DNA from: an uncultured Carboxylicivirga sp.
GTDB taxonomy: Bacteria > Bacteroidota > Bacteroidia > Bacteroidales > Marinilabiliaceae
Length of the DNA stretch: 64,000 nt
Reading direction: 5' to 3'
Assembly (NCBI GenBank): GCA_947503525.1
Contig: CANNEA010000001.1
Span: forward strand, 372,001-436,000
Part shown: positions 33,501-41,678 of the stretch, piece after piece
Layout of the letters: every line of letters begins with the position of its first letter
Position numbering within the stretch: the first letter of the stretch is position 1
Program-made: the position numbers and the translations under genes
Notes under the pieces: model-generated
The model's database searches: none
What the model was told of the DNA's origin: nothing
The model's input: the letters and a program-made list of their open reading frames with translations, nothing else

Positions 33501-34585
33501 GATAAGGTATCGCCAAAATTATAATTAACACCTGCATAGGTGGTTTGGCCGATAATGTAAACGGATTTGCTATTAGAGACGATTTCGTTGATCAATTGAC
33601 CACCACTTCCGGTTGGGCTCACTACATTACAGACTTCAACATCGCCTTGTAGCTTGAGTCGTGCAACAAAACCATGTGCACCATCAAATTTTGTGAGACC
33701 TAATTCAAAACCACCTATAGCCATATCATCGGTATAGTTTCCGGCTAAATAAAAACGATCAGATCCCCTTGGATAAGATAAAATTGGCTTATGATAGATT
33801 CTGCCATAACTATACATCCAATGCAAATCGCCATCGGTATTAACACTTGCCAAGAAGGCCGTATAGCCAGGGCCGCTTAATGTATCAGTAATAGTGGAGC
33901 CTTGATAAGTAATATTAGAACCAAAGGTACCGGTTATAATTGCGGCAGTATCATTTACTGACACGATATCTTGAACTTTAATAAAACTCTGCCCTGTAAA
34001 AGAAAGGCCACCCCGACGTTGTAAATCGAGATTGTAATAATCAATTTGACCACTATGTGAAGCATAAATCAATGTGTCAACCACTTCAAGTGACTCATAA
34101 CGAAAATTGCGATTGTGTTCACGGTGAGCGATGTAATTGCCGTCGGTATCAAATTTTATGATGATCCCGGATTGAGATTTAGAAAAGGCACCATTGGAAT
34201 GATAAACACTATCGCCTTGTAAGAAAGTACTGGCATAGATATGACCATCAGCATAAACAATTCGTTCGGCGTAATCATAACTTTTACTTCCAAAAGGATG
34301 AATCCATTCGGTTTCACCGCTCAAATTTTTCTTGAGAATGTAGCAAGAGTATCTTCCATGCGAATGTAATTCAATGGTGTCGCCGTCAATTTTAAATGGT
34401 TCGCTATACACACCAAGGGTGTAAGTGTTTCCTGCTTCATCAATAACCATATCTTCCACTTCCTGGAACATGGTTGAACCGGTTGAACTTAAAAAGGTGG
34501 CCCAATCATAATCTTGGGCTGTAGTGATGAGAGAGCTTGTTAAAAGCAATAGCATCATGCTAGAAGTAAATTGTAGTCGTTTCAT
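30563..34585 (-). CDS. Giant secreted T9SS protein with propeller, PKD and repeat domains
   Basis: A 1340-residue protein with a signal peptide (residues ~1-23). Residues ~25-430 contain SBBP/beta-propeller-like repeats ('IIKFDTDGNYI', 'FLASVNTDGDLHWMYSYG'). A PKD domain lies near 455-530 ('YHYWDYGDGSPLDSAG...HQYARKG'). Next come beta-sandwich regions, a glycine-rich linker ('GIGGGGGFGGTPWGGGW', near 800), and a DUF11/DUF7619-like block beginning 'SKDPNEKYTASG' near 970. A T9SS sorting domain follows from ~1255 ('ILVYPNPSYGDVNITG'). It probably reaches the cell surface as an adhesin or matrix protein; no enzyme motif was found. The gene stands alone. Confidence 0.8.
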   Translation of the reverse strand: MKRLQFTSSMMLLLLTSSLITTAQDYDWATFLSSTGSTMFQEVEDMVIDEAGNTYTLGVYSEPFKIDGDTIELHSHGRYSCYILKKNLSGETEWIHPFGSKSYDYAERIVYADGHIYASTFLQGDSVYHSNGAFSKSQSGIIIKFDTDGNYIAHREHNRNFRYESLEVVDTLIYASHSGQIDYYNLDLQRRGGLSFTGQSFIKVQDIVSVNDTAAIITGTFGSNITYQGSTITDTLSGPGYTAFLASVNTDGDLHWMYSYGRIYHKPILSYPRGSDRFYLAGNYTDDMAIGGFELGLTKFDGAHGFVARLKLQGDVEVCNVVSPTGSGGQLINEIVSNSKSVYIIGQTTYAGVNYNFGDTLSYNPDSFGYLFKLDANLNEEFGTAAGSVVRNGSAFHTATLVVGPSNRDNIIIGGRVLGEEAKLGCDIYEAKGHMVFRLIDADPDETPRASFYFARREKGNVRFFSSLRNKDYHYWDYGDGSPLDSAGINPNHQYARKGSIQVKLHAGNKCGETVVERQVDIKGIGEMYPNESPSHNLYIGQIKGVDFREGATFNLRTSDGIEKEIRNYQYVDSNTYNIMIEFEDNPLHTYDLYMENGSDKDTLRNALSIIESERPEIHVEVTGPKEVLDSRRYYFTMIIENKGNETAYGVPVTLAAPSGSEPKLGTRLQTTPEHQAWIDKMGGAFKFTYNQGYGPAEVATFLFPSLPGNSTYKIKFSAVVSQGNSIIKAVFDRPMYYGSNFFFDPEAIEAVQGDSIVCPDSRAISFMQDLFNVDELEPGNNIPNLGCVLYSWLIEQSAGIGGGGGFGGTPWGGGWPTGTFTGNMPLPQPGFQPWHLAPIILESISDANPDMPDENVIANYEKYVETFPGSTNDSGTEPSGDYEPAEIEYPTDILCVGNCDLKIIVIQEECDDVNPDGCKLPIVSKLIKEEDLIKDVGYADFLDQWEKALAKLARWRQCCEAEFQFTIKESKDPNEKYTASGYGDENHIRQNTNLNYHITFENVDTATAPASEVFVYDTLDLSVIDTTHFVWTSFGWSDYHISLDQKGTYVNKLVDTREWGGNIILEFEGKVDENGILSAVFTSLDTATMALTDNLYDGFLLPNINQPEGEGFFNFTVGQQPDLEHGTVIANQAKIVFDRNEPILTGQTINIIDEEAPVSSIIPFVKEVQHDSIIHVQFNGSDLGSGVHSYNVYIKKDDEPYALFFDDYEFEEIKIVANYGETYSFIITANDNVGHVEKKPLVAEATIRVEREATSINDIRDEQILVYPNPSYGDVNITGASGIHLIAYQIHDLSGRVIEKADFNDQSSNTILLNHVKAGIYLIDITTNRGTLTKKLIKN

Positions 34586-34691
34586 GGTATCGAGTTTTCG
34601 TGCAAATTACGATAGCCATGAGGGGGGTGCATCGGGATAAAGATGTAATTATTCTCTAGGGGTTTACCCTGAGAAAATTATTTCTAAAATT

Positions 34692-34797
34692 AAAAAGGCC
34701 AACTGTTCGTTAACAGTGGCCTCTTTATAACCTAAACCCAAATCTATGAAAAAAAATCTACGCTAGAATTATTGCAAGAGCTGTACCACAAATGTGC
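34692..34797 (+). repeat. Dispersed ~105-bp hairpin repeat, copy 3
   Basis: Same elements and order as copies 1 and 2. The loop base differs (TTCG rather than TACG), which lengthens the stem to ACTGTT/AACAGT, and the T run is broken by a C. It lies in the 339-bp gap between the giant T9SS gene and the response regulator; the rest of that gap is AT-rich with nothing else recognised. Confidence 0.85.
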
Positions 34798-34924
34798 TAA
34801 AAGTGTTAATGTGTACTAATAAAGGTGAAGGAGTACTTAATTAAAAAAACATTAGAAATGTGTGCCAAATCAATGAGGTTGTACTAATCTCACTTCTCAT
34901 TTTAGTTTGATAAACAAATCTGTA

Positions 34925-35557
34925 TTATACTAATCTGAATTTCAGGGCAAGCTTAACTAATCCTGCGGTGTTCTTTACATTCAATTTGTGCAGTAAGTTG
35001 ATGCGATGGGTTTCGACTGTCTTGGGACTTAAAAATAGTTTGTCTGCAATTTCACTGGTGGTCATTTCATCACAGATGTACTCCAGAATTTCCTTTTCGC
35101 GTCGGGTTAATTTGGGAATTTCCCCAACGGTTTTCTTTAAGTTTAATGATTCGTTGATCAACTTATCCTGAAGCTCTCTTTGAATAAACTGACTGCCGTT
35201 GTGGACGGTTCTTATGGCATCTAATAATATTTCATCCTTAACTGTTTTGGTTACGTAGCCGGTTGCACCTGCAGCCATAGCTCTTTTTAAAACTCCTGTA
35301 TCATCAAAAGAGCTTAGTAACAATACTTGAATAGAGGGCTTAGTGCTTTTTATTACCTTGCAAATTTGATCGCCGTCTAAATCGGGTAGGTTGTAATCCA
35401 ACAGAAATACATTAATGTCAAGAGTACCAATAGATGAGATGCAATCTTTACCATTTGTAAATTCAGCGACCAATTGCATATCGTCTTCCCTGTCGATTAA
35501 TTCTTTTATTCCTTTAATAATTAAAGGATGGTCATCTGTGATTGCTACTTTTATCAT
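34925..35557 (-). CDS. NarL/FixJ-family response regulator
   Basis: A 210-residue regulator. The receiver domain (residues 1-120) has the acidic pocket Asp8-Asp9, phosphoacceptor Asp54 (FLLDYNLPD), a Ser/Thr near 82 (LLLSSFDD) and Lys near 104 (VTKTVK). A LuxR-type helix-turn-helix lies at ~145-210 ('LTRREKEILEYICDEMTTSEIADKLFLSPKTVETHRINLLHKL'). Its ATG overlaps the TAA of the histidine kinase by one base (TAATG), so the two are co-translated and form a pair. The regulated genes are unknown. Confidence 0.93.
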   Translation of the reverse strand: MIKVAITDDHPLIIKGIKELIDREDDMQLVAEFTNGKDCISSIGTLDINVFLLDYNLPDLDGDQICKVIKSTKPSIQVLLLSSFDDTGVLKRAMAAGATGYVTKTVKDEILLDAIRTVHNGSQFIQRELQDKLINESLNLKKTVGEIPKLTRREKEILEYICDEMTTSEIADKLFLSPKTVETHRINLLHKLNVKNTAGLVKLALKFRLV

Positions 35558-37455
35558 TATACTTCTATTGGTATCTCAATATTAATTGATGTTCCTTCGT
35601 TTGGTTTACTTTGATAATCCATTGTCCCATTTAAAAACTCTAATCTGCCATTGATGTTTTTCATACCAATCCCATTACCATTAAGTTTGGTATCCATACC
35701 TACTCCATTGTCTTCGCAACATATGTTAAATGCAGTATCATGCACCGATACTTGGAGAAGGCATTCTGTAGCTTTGGAGTGCTTTAATACGTTCTGAAGA
35801 AGTTCTTGAATAATACGGTAACTATAAAACTTGGTAGCATCCGGAATATCATCGATGGCGCCAATATATTGCACATCAAACTCAAGGTTCTCGCTTTGAT
35901 TAAGTCGATTAACTAAATCATTGATACTTTGGTTTAAGCCTCCTTTAGCTAAGGTTCCCGGCATTAGGTTATGAGACATCTCGCGTACCTCCTGACTGAG
36001 ATTTAATAACAACTCATCAATCTGAATAAGAGAATCTTTTGCAGATCCATTTTTATGATTGGAGGCTAAAAGTTTTATGGCTGCCAAGCCTCCGTTTACC
36101 CCATCATGTAGTTCTCGGGCCAGTCGTATTCGTTCTTGCTCCTGTCCATCTACCAAGGCTTTAATGGCTGTATTTTTTTGTTCCACCTTAAGCCGCTTAA
36201 CTTGTTCTGAATGTAATTTAGAAACTTGTTTATTGTATCTTTTTAAATAATAGATAACAATACCCAAAAGAATAAGTATAATTCCAATGGCAATAAACAG
36301 CATTCTATTGCGCGAAAGCAGTTGTTCCTTTGTTGCTAACTCCGCTTTCTGACTTTGAATGGTTTGCTCTTTTTTAGTATTCTCAAATTTTTGTTCGAGC
36401 AAGTGAATGTACTTTAAGGTTTCAACCCGATTAATTGAATCTTTCAGTTGGGCGTATAAGGCCATGTCCGCGCTGGCTTGTTGATGATTGTTTGCAGCCT
36501 TATTAACCAGATAGGATTGGTGAGCAATATTTAATCGGAGTTTATCAAGCTTATAGGTGTTTGCTAATTCATTTGCTTTTTCAAGATTAACAAGAGCAGG
36601 CATGAATCGATCTTGCTTGTAGGCTAATTTCCCAGCCGTAAGTAAGGACTCGGATTTATTATAAGGGTTATTGTATTGGTCAGCCAGTTCTATCGTTTTC
36701 TTAGTAAATATTGCCGCCGAGTCTAAGCTATTGCTTTGAATAAAATGGTTGGCTAGGTTATTTGAAGCAAGGAGTTGGTTGTATAAATTACTGGTGCTTT
36801 GTGAAACCCAATAAGCTTGATTTGAATAATTGCGGAAGGCTATAGAATCTTTATTCATTAAACTGGCATTTGCCAGGTTAATATAGCTGTCAGCCAATCC
36901 AATTGAATCATTTATTTGAGCGCTCCGTTGTTTAGCTTTTAATGCGTACTCCAAAGATTTTTGACCTTGTTGATTATTGAGGAATAATGAACTCATGTTA
37001 TTGTAGGTCCACATTAAACGTTGATGGTCATCAAGTTTTTCGTATATCTCAATACCTTCAATATAATAATCCATACTTGCATCGTAGTTTCCAAGGTAAA
37101 GTTCAATGTTGCCCAGATTTATGAGGCATGCAGCAACTCCTAGCTGGTAATTTATCGAACGAAACAAAGGAATTGCTTTCAGATTAAGGCTTTTGGCATT
37201 CAGGTATTCTCCTTGCTCAAAGTTAACAATGGCCATATAGTTGTAGCTTCTGCCTTCGCCAATTGTGTAATTAATGGAATGACTGATAATAGCTGCCGAA
37301 TCATAAATCACCAGAGCTTGTCGAGGATGGCTAAGCTCCAAGGAATAGGCCTTGTTATGAAGTTTCATCACGTTCGTACTATCCAAATTAACACCATGTA
37401 AAATACTGGAGCAAATGAAAAATACACATGCGATAGTGATCAATTTCTTGGGCAT
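35557..37455 (-). CDS. TPR-containing HisKA_3 sensor histidine kinase
   Basis: A 632-residue sensor. A signal/first hydrophobic segment (1-22) and periplasmic TPR repeats (~30-340, e.g. 'AACLINLGNIELYLGNYDASMDYYIEGIEIYEKL') are followed by a coiled coil, one transmembrane helix (383-404) and a HisKA_3 dimerisation domain. The phosphoacceptor is His450 in ARELHDGVNGG. The ATPase domain carries 'VLKHSKATECLLQ' (N box) and 'EDNGVGMD', 'GIGMKNINGR' (G boxes). It is the partner of the NarL-type regulator immediately downstream. The signal is unknown; TPR kinases of this type are common in Bacteroidota. Confidence 0.92.
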   Translation of the reverse strand: MPKKLITIACVFFICSSILHGVNLDSTNVMKLHNKAYSLELSHPRQALVIYDSAAIISHSINYTIGEGRSYNYMAIVNFEQGEYLNAKSLNLKAIPLFRSINYQLGVAACLINLGNIELYLGNYDASMDYYIEGIEIYEKLDDHQRLMWTYNNMSSLFLNNQQGQKSLEYALKAKQRSAQINDSIGLADSYINLANASLMNKDSIAFRNYSNQAYWVSQSTSNLYNQLLASNNLANHFIQSNSLDSAAIFTKKTIELADQYNNPYNKSESLLTAGKLAYKQDRFMPALVNLEKANELANTYKLDKLRLNIAHQSYLVNKAANNHQQASADMALYAQLKDSINRVETLKYIHLLEQKFENTKKEQTIQSQKAELATKEQLLSRNRMLFIAIGIILILLGIVIYYLKRYNKQVSKLHSEQVKRLKVEQKNTAIKALVDGQEQERIRLARELHDGVNGGLAAIKLLASNHKNGSAKDSLIQIDELLLNLSQEVREMSHNLMPGTLAKGGLNQSINDLVNRLNQSENLEFDVQYIGAIDDIPDATKFYSYRIIQELLQNVLKHSKATECLLQVSVHDTAFNICCEDNGVGMDTKLNGNGIGMKNINGRLEFLNGTMDYQSKPNEGTSINIEIPIEV

Positions 37456-37675
37456 CTATTTAATTATAATAATGATAATCTCAATATAAAAGACTTATAG
37501 GTCTTTTTCAAGGTCTCTTAGGTGTAAGTGCCTTTATTGTTGATAAGTGTATTTAAGCAGAGGATAAGAAAATAATTATTTACTCCTAAAGCCTTTCTTA
37601 ACTTAAGTCAATGAGATGAAGGGAAGCTTGATGGTATTTTTGTGGAGAAATCTAATATTAATCTTAAAGCCAAAA

Positions 37676-38653
37676 ATGATGAAAGCTATTTATTTATCAA
37701 AATACGGACGACCAGAAGTGTTAACAGTTAGAGAAATGTCTAAGCCTGAACCACGTATTGATGAGGTATTGATACGGGTTAAGGCCGCAAGCATTACTGC
37801 AGCGGATAGCATCATGAGAAGCGGTACACCTTGGATTGCCAGATTAGCCGTCGGATTATTCAAACCAAAAAATCCAATTACAGGTACGGGATTTTCAGGT
37901 GTAGTAGAACAGCTGGGAGAAGATGTGAGTTCCTTTAAAATTGGTGATAAGGTGTTTGGTGAAACTACGCTTGGTTTTGGAGCACAAGCTGAATATGTTT
38001 GCGTAAAAGCAGATGGTTTGGTATTGCATATGCCTGAGAATATTTCTTTTGAAGATACAGCCTCATTGTGTGATGGTGCACTAACATCGTACAATTTTAT
38101 ACATCGCCAGGCTAAATTAAAAAAGCAGCAAAGCATCCTAATACTTGGAGCAGCCGGAAGTCTTGGAACGGCAGCGGTTCAGATAGCACATAAAATAGGT
38201 GCTCATGTTACGGCCGTTTGCAGTTCTTCAAATACTGCCTTGGTTCAATCATTAGGAGCTGATGAATTCATTGATTACAATAAAAATGATTTCACAAAGT
38301 CGAACCAGCAATACGATGTTGTTTTTGATACTATTGGAAAATACAGCATGCGTCAATGTTGTCATATTCTGATTGATGATGGTTTATTTATGTCTCCTGT
38401 TATCAGCTTTGGATTATTCTTTGAAATGATGGTGAGCAAGTTATTTGGTGCAAAAAAAGCCATGTTCTGTGCAACAGGTCTGTTAAAACCTGAAGTTTTA
38501 AAACCAATGCTAAACGAAATAAGGCACAGTATCTCTGTTGGAACTTTTAATCCAGTTGTGACAAGGCAGTATTCAATGGATCAGATTGTTGATGCCCATC
38601 GCTACATAGAAACCGGACATAAGCAAGGAAATATTGTTTTGCAAATGGTGTAG
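37676..38653 (+). CDS. NAD(P)-dependent quinone-oxidoreductase-like MDR protein
   Basis: A 325-residue zinc-free medium-chain reductase of the zeta-crystallin/quinone reductase type. It has 'PRIDEVLIRVKAASITAADSIMRSG' (no zinc cysteines), 'FSGVVEQLGEDVSSFKIGDKVFG', the NADPH loop 'GAAGSLGTAAVQIA' near residue 150, and 'VFDTIGK'. Start ATG 37676 (or 37679, the second of two) is chosen because the family starts at MKAIYL; the in-frame upstream start would add an unrelated hydrophobic 20 residues. It probably reduces an alkenal or quinone. It is monocistronic and convergent with the Crp/Fnr gene. Confidence 0.82.
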   Translation: MMKAIYLSKYGRPEVLTVREMSKPEPRIDEVLIRVKAASITAADSIMRSGTPWIARLAVGLFKPKNPITGTGFSGVVEQLGEDVSSFKIGDKVFGETTLGFGAQAEYVCVKADGLVLHMPENISFEDTASLCDGALTSYNFIHRQAKLKKQQSILILGAAGSLGTAAVQIAHKIGAHVTAVCSSSNTALVQSLGADEFIDYNKNDFTKSNQQYDVVFDTIGKYSMRQCCHILIDDGLFMSPVISFGLFFEMMVSKLFGAKKAMFCATGLLKPEVLKPMLNEIRHSISVGTFNPVVTRQYSMDQIVDAHRYIETGHKQGNIVLQMV

Positions 38654-38711
38654 AAGGCAGACGGAATTTGCCAGAATATTAAGGATGTTAATAGATAGGC
38701 GTATGTCTGGG

Positions 38712-39299
38712 CTAGTTAATCGTTTTACTTGAAAAGATGCGTTTTCGTATCCTGCTTAAAGACTCAGGTGTAATGCCAAGATATGAAGCAATTTGGTGTT
38801 GTGGGATGCGTTGAAAGAGTTCAGATCGTGATTCGATAAGTCGTAAATATCTTTGCTCGGGAGTTGAGGTTTTAAAAAAAGCGAATTCATCCTGGGCTTT
38901 ACCGGTTTCCTTTTCAACTTCTGTTCTGATGATATTTTCTAGCCTTGGAATTCGGCGGCACATTTCTTCTTCAAGTTGCTCTGTTCCTATGGTCAGCACA
39001 CAGTCTTCGGCACAGACTAAATAGTGTTTTGAAGGAGCATTTTGGGTACTACTTGTAAAGGAGTTGACGGCTTGACCTTCGGTAAAAATTGCCGTTGTCT
39101 TTTCTTCACCGTCAACAATATAAAATTCACGCACACAACCTTTAAGTACCGAGTAACATTCTTTGGCCACTTGCCCTTCTTTCAAGAGCATGGTACCTCT
39201 TTTAAATTGTTGGACATTGGAATTGTCCAATATAATTTGAATGTCTTCTTCAGTGAGTAGCTTATAGCTTTCCAGTAATTGTCGCAATAACTTCTTCAT
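38712..39299 (-). CDS. Crp/Fnr-family transcriptional regulator
   Basis: A 195-residue regulator. The cyclic-nucleotide-binding beta-roll (residues ~15-120) shows 'RGTMLLKEGQVAKECYSVLKGCVREF' and 'CAEDCVLTIGTEQLEE'. A long dimer helix and a C-terminal Crp-type helix-turn-helix follow ('RIPQHQIASYLGITPESLSRIRKR', ~165-190). There is no N-terminal cysteine set, so it is not an FNR-type oxygen sensor; the phosphate-binding signature for cAMP is not clear either. Such short Bacteroidota members often sit beside an oxidoreductase they control. Here the MDR oxidoreductase is the convergent neighbour, so that link is only a guess. Confidence 0.88.
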   Translation of the reverse strand: MKKLLRQLLESYKLLTEEDIQIILDNSNVQQFKRGTMLLKEGQVAKECYSVLKGCVREFYIVDGEEKTTAIFTEGQAVNSFTSSTQNAPSKHYLVCAEDCVLTIGTEQLEEEMCRRIPRLENIIRTEVEKETGKAQDEFAFFKTSTPEQRYLRLIESRSELFQRIPQHQIASYLGITPESLSRIRKRIFSSKTIN

Positions 39300-39362
39300 A
39301 ATTAATGTGGTTATTGAAATTAGAGTATTAGACGATTACGGGGAGTTCTCTCATTATATTAA

Positions 39363-40439
39363 TTAAAATCCTAATCGATACTGAATCCCCATTAATACAA
39401 AATCGTTACCATGGCCTTTCCCAAATTCTCCACGGGCAGTTAGATTTTGATTGATCTCAAGGTTGAATCCAAACTGAACGCTCCAATGATTAACAATATC
39501 TTTCTTAATACCGTAATTAACATCAGATGAAACGAGGCCTTCAAAAGCCGTATTGATATTACCCAATATTTCGTTTTTTTGTTCCAACACTTTTATTTTT
39601 TCATTCTCCAATGGTTTGTTAGGATCTAGTTCCGCAATAGCATCGTTGTTAGCCTGTATACGGCGGTCAATTTCAGGAAAAATTCGACTGCCTATTTCAG
39701 GCAAAGCTGTTTGGATGCCAATGGCACCAAAGTTGCCATCATTATCTAAAAATCCACGATACATGCCTCCAACATAAAGTGCTATCATAGATTTTTTACC
39801 AAGTTTAATACGATCACCAATCCTAGCTGAAACGACTCCAAATTTGGCAGGTTTATTTAAAAGCTCAGAATGCGACCATGTTAAATTAGCATCAATGGAA
39901 AAGAAGTAGTCTTTATATAATTTGCCAACAACAGTCGTTCCAAGTCCATAGGTGTTGGCCGAAAAGCTAACATCACTTGTGATTTGCGGTAATGATAATA
40001 CCAGGTTACCCTGATCGTCGAACCATTGCGGTTGAAGTGCTACATGCGTAGAACCCGTACTGTTTGAATAGATTCCGTAAAAATTCAGGAAGGGTAACAC
40101 CCAAACATCCGCTCGAAGGTTCATGCCGCTGGTTTTGGCAATGGTGTTTGTGAAATTTAAAGTTTCGGTAGTTACATATTCACTAATTAATTGATTAAGG
40201 TTTGAGTTTGGATCATCGCCTATGGTCATCCCAAAAGATGTTATTGCTAAATCCATTCGATTGTAAACGTAGTTGACATTCAAACCATAAGGAAGCTGAA
40301 TTTTATAACCTCTTTCAGCAGCCTTTTTACCTAAAATGGGCATGCTGTATGGCCACTCATAGCCTATTCTTGTGGTATCAATTTGACCGTAACTTAAGGT
40401 AGAAATACCTACCAATACAATAACTAGTAATGTTTTCAT
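39363..40439 (-). CDS. Outer-membrane beta-barrel protein of unknown function
   Basis: A 358-residue protein with a signal peptide (MKTLLVIVLVGISTLSYGQ). It has alternating amphipathic strands ('GYKIQLPYGLNVNYVYNRMDL', 'TYGLGTTVVGKLYKDYFFSIDANLTWSHSELL', 'SMIALYVGGMYRGFL') and ends in an aromatic strand 'MGIQYRLGF' with terminal Phe, the usual Bam signal. A 50-residue charged helical loop near 250-300 ('ELDPNKPLENEKIKVLEQKNEIL') interrupts the barrel. No family is recognised. It is a single gene. Confidence 0.72.
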   Translation of the reverse strand: MKTLLVIVLVGISTLSYGQIDTTRIGYEWPYSMPILGKKAAERGYKIQLPYGLNVNYVYNRMDLAITSFGMTIGDDPNSNLNQLISEYVTTETLNFTNTIAKTSGMNLRADVWVLPFLNFYGIYSNSTGSTHVALQPQWFDDQGNLVLSLPQITSDVSFSANTYGLGTTVVGKLYKDYFFSIDANLTWSHSELLNKPAKFGVVSARIGDRIKLGKKSMIALYVGGMYRGFLDNDGNFGAIGIQTALPEIGSRIFPEIDRRIQANNDAIAELDPNKPLENEKIKVLEQKNEILGNINTAFEGLVSSDVNYGIKKDIVNHWSVQFGFNLEINQNLTARGEFGKGHGNDFVLMGIQYRLGF

Positions 40440-40766
40440 AATTCGAGTTTAGGTTTTTATAGTATATTTTTTCTTTTTTATCAGAGTACATATCTCTATG
40501 TCGTTGGAAATTTACTTATTTTCAAACTAGTAAACAAAAAGGATGAGTTGCCCAAAGTAAATAGATAAACAAGCAACTTACATTTGGTAGCCAAGCCATT
40601 GTTTGTATTTATGATTCCTTTATTGCTTCTTAGCACCTTTTATTTTTAAACTAAAACGATCTAATTTAAGAATTCGGTAACATTAAAAAAGTAAGGAATA
40701 ACTGAGAAAAAGGTTCGCTCTGCTGCTCTGTTTGCGATTTTAAAAATTAAGTTAAACCTAAACTAT
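40440..40766. other. 327-bp intergenic region without a recognised gene
   Basis: AT-rich DNA between two minus-strand genes. I find no frame with a plausible start, no terminator with a good T run and no TANNTTTG on the minus strand. It presumably holds the promoter of the barrel gene at 39363-40439. Confidence 0.6.
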
Positions 40767-41666
40767 TTAATTATTCGTAAAATCCACTTCAGGATAAAAA
40801 ATTTCAGCAAAAGTCTTTAAAGCCATATGAATTCGAGGCCCATTTAATTGAACTAAATGATGATCAACAGCAAAGACTTTATTGTTTTTTACAGCTCTTA
40901 GTTGATTATAATGTTCATGCTGGCAAAATGCATCCTTCATGCTATGTTGAATTAGGATAATATCCGGATCTTTTTGCACTAATGCCTCTAAATTGTAGGC
41001 CCAACCTTCAATGTCGGCCGCTATATTATGACCACCAGCCATGGTGATTAACTCTGAAATAAAGGTATCTCCTCCTGCCGTGTAATCACCACCTTTTCCA
41101 AAGCCAACTGCATAATATACACTTGGCTTTATTGCATTTTGAGGCACTTTTAGTTTTGTTGCCTTCATGCTATTTTGCATCAAATTCCACAATGAATCTG
41201 CTTTTGCTTTTGCGCCAATTAATGTGCCAATATTTATGATTAAATCACCGGCACCTTCAACCGATTCCTGACTCATTAACCAGGCAAAGGGCATACCCAA
41301 ATCCTCAATTCGATGAGCAGCTTCTCTTTTAAAATGAGTGGATGCCATTACCAGATCAGGTTTTAGTTGCAACATTAACTCCAATGATGGATCCATGAGT
41401 CCGCCTATTTCTCTTATTTCTAAAGCCTCCTTCGGAAAATTACAAAAGTTGGTTCGTCCAACTAATTTGTGCTCTTCATTAAGAGCAAACATTACTTCTG
41501 TAATAGCTGGTGAGCAAGAGATAATTCGTTGAGGTAAGGCATCAAGTTTTAACTCATTTCCTCTAGAATCGGTAAACTGAATTGTTTTCTCGTCTTTTGG
41601 CTTTGAGGTAGAACACGCGAAAGTGAAGATGGACAGAAGGAGTATAGAAAGGTATTTTAATTTCAT
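40767..41666 (-). CDS. btuF: Cobalamin-type ABC substrate-binding lipoprotein
   Basis: A 299-residue lipoprotein (lipobox FTFACS, Cys18) of the class III periplasmic binding fold. Two lobes around a long helix are visible: 'LPQRIISCSPAITEVMFAL' and 'VGRTNFCNFPKEALEIREIGG' in lobe 1, and 'VYYAVGFGKGGDYTAGGDTFISELITMAGG' in lobe 2. It would hand cobalamin or cobinamide to the BtuCD permease. As last gene of a riboswitch-led operon with btuC and btuD, B12 is a better guess than a siderophore, although the fold cannot tell them apart. It lies 12 nt downstream of the adenosyltransferase. Confidence 0.85.
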   Translation of the reverse strand: MKLKYLSILLLSIFTFACSTSKPKDEKTIQFTDSRGNELKLDALPQRIISCSPAITEVMFALNEEHKLVGRTNFCNFPKEALEIREIGGLMDPSLELMLQLKPDLVMASTHFKREAAHRIEDLGMPFAWLMSQESVEGAGDLIINIGTLIGAKAKADSLWNLMQNSMKATKLKVPQNAIKPSVYYAVGFGKGGDYTAGGDTFISELITMAGGHNIAADIEGWAYNLEALVQKDPDIILIQHSMKDAFCQHEHYNQLRAVKNNKVFAVDHHLVQLNGPRIHMALKTFAEIFYPEVDFTNN

Positions 41667-41678
41667 AATTATTGTAAT

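Noticed and set aside
29116-34797. Reading the 105-bp repeats as an insertion sequence
   Set aside because: There are no terminal inverted repeats at the element ends, no target-site duplication that I can see and no transposase; so kept only as a repeat of unknown type.
34925-37455. Pairing the propeller sensor at 52721 with the NarL-type regulator
   Set aside because: The regulator is co-translated with its own histidine kinase, and the kinase at 52721 is of a different class.
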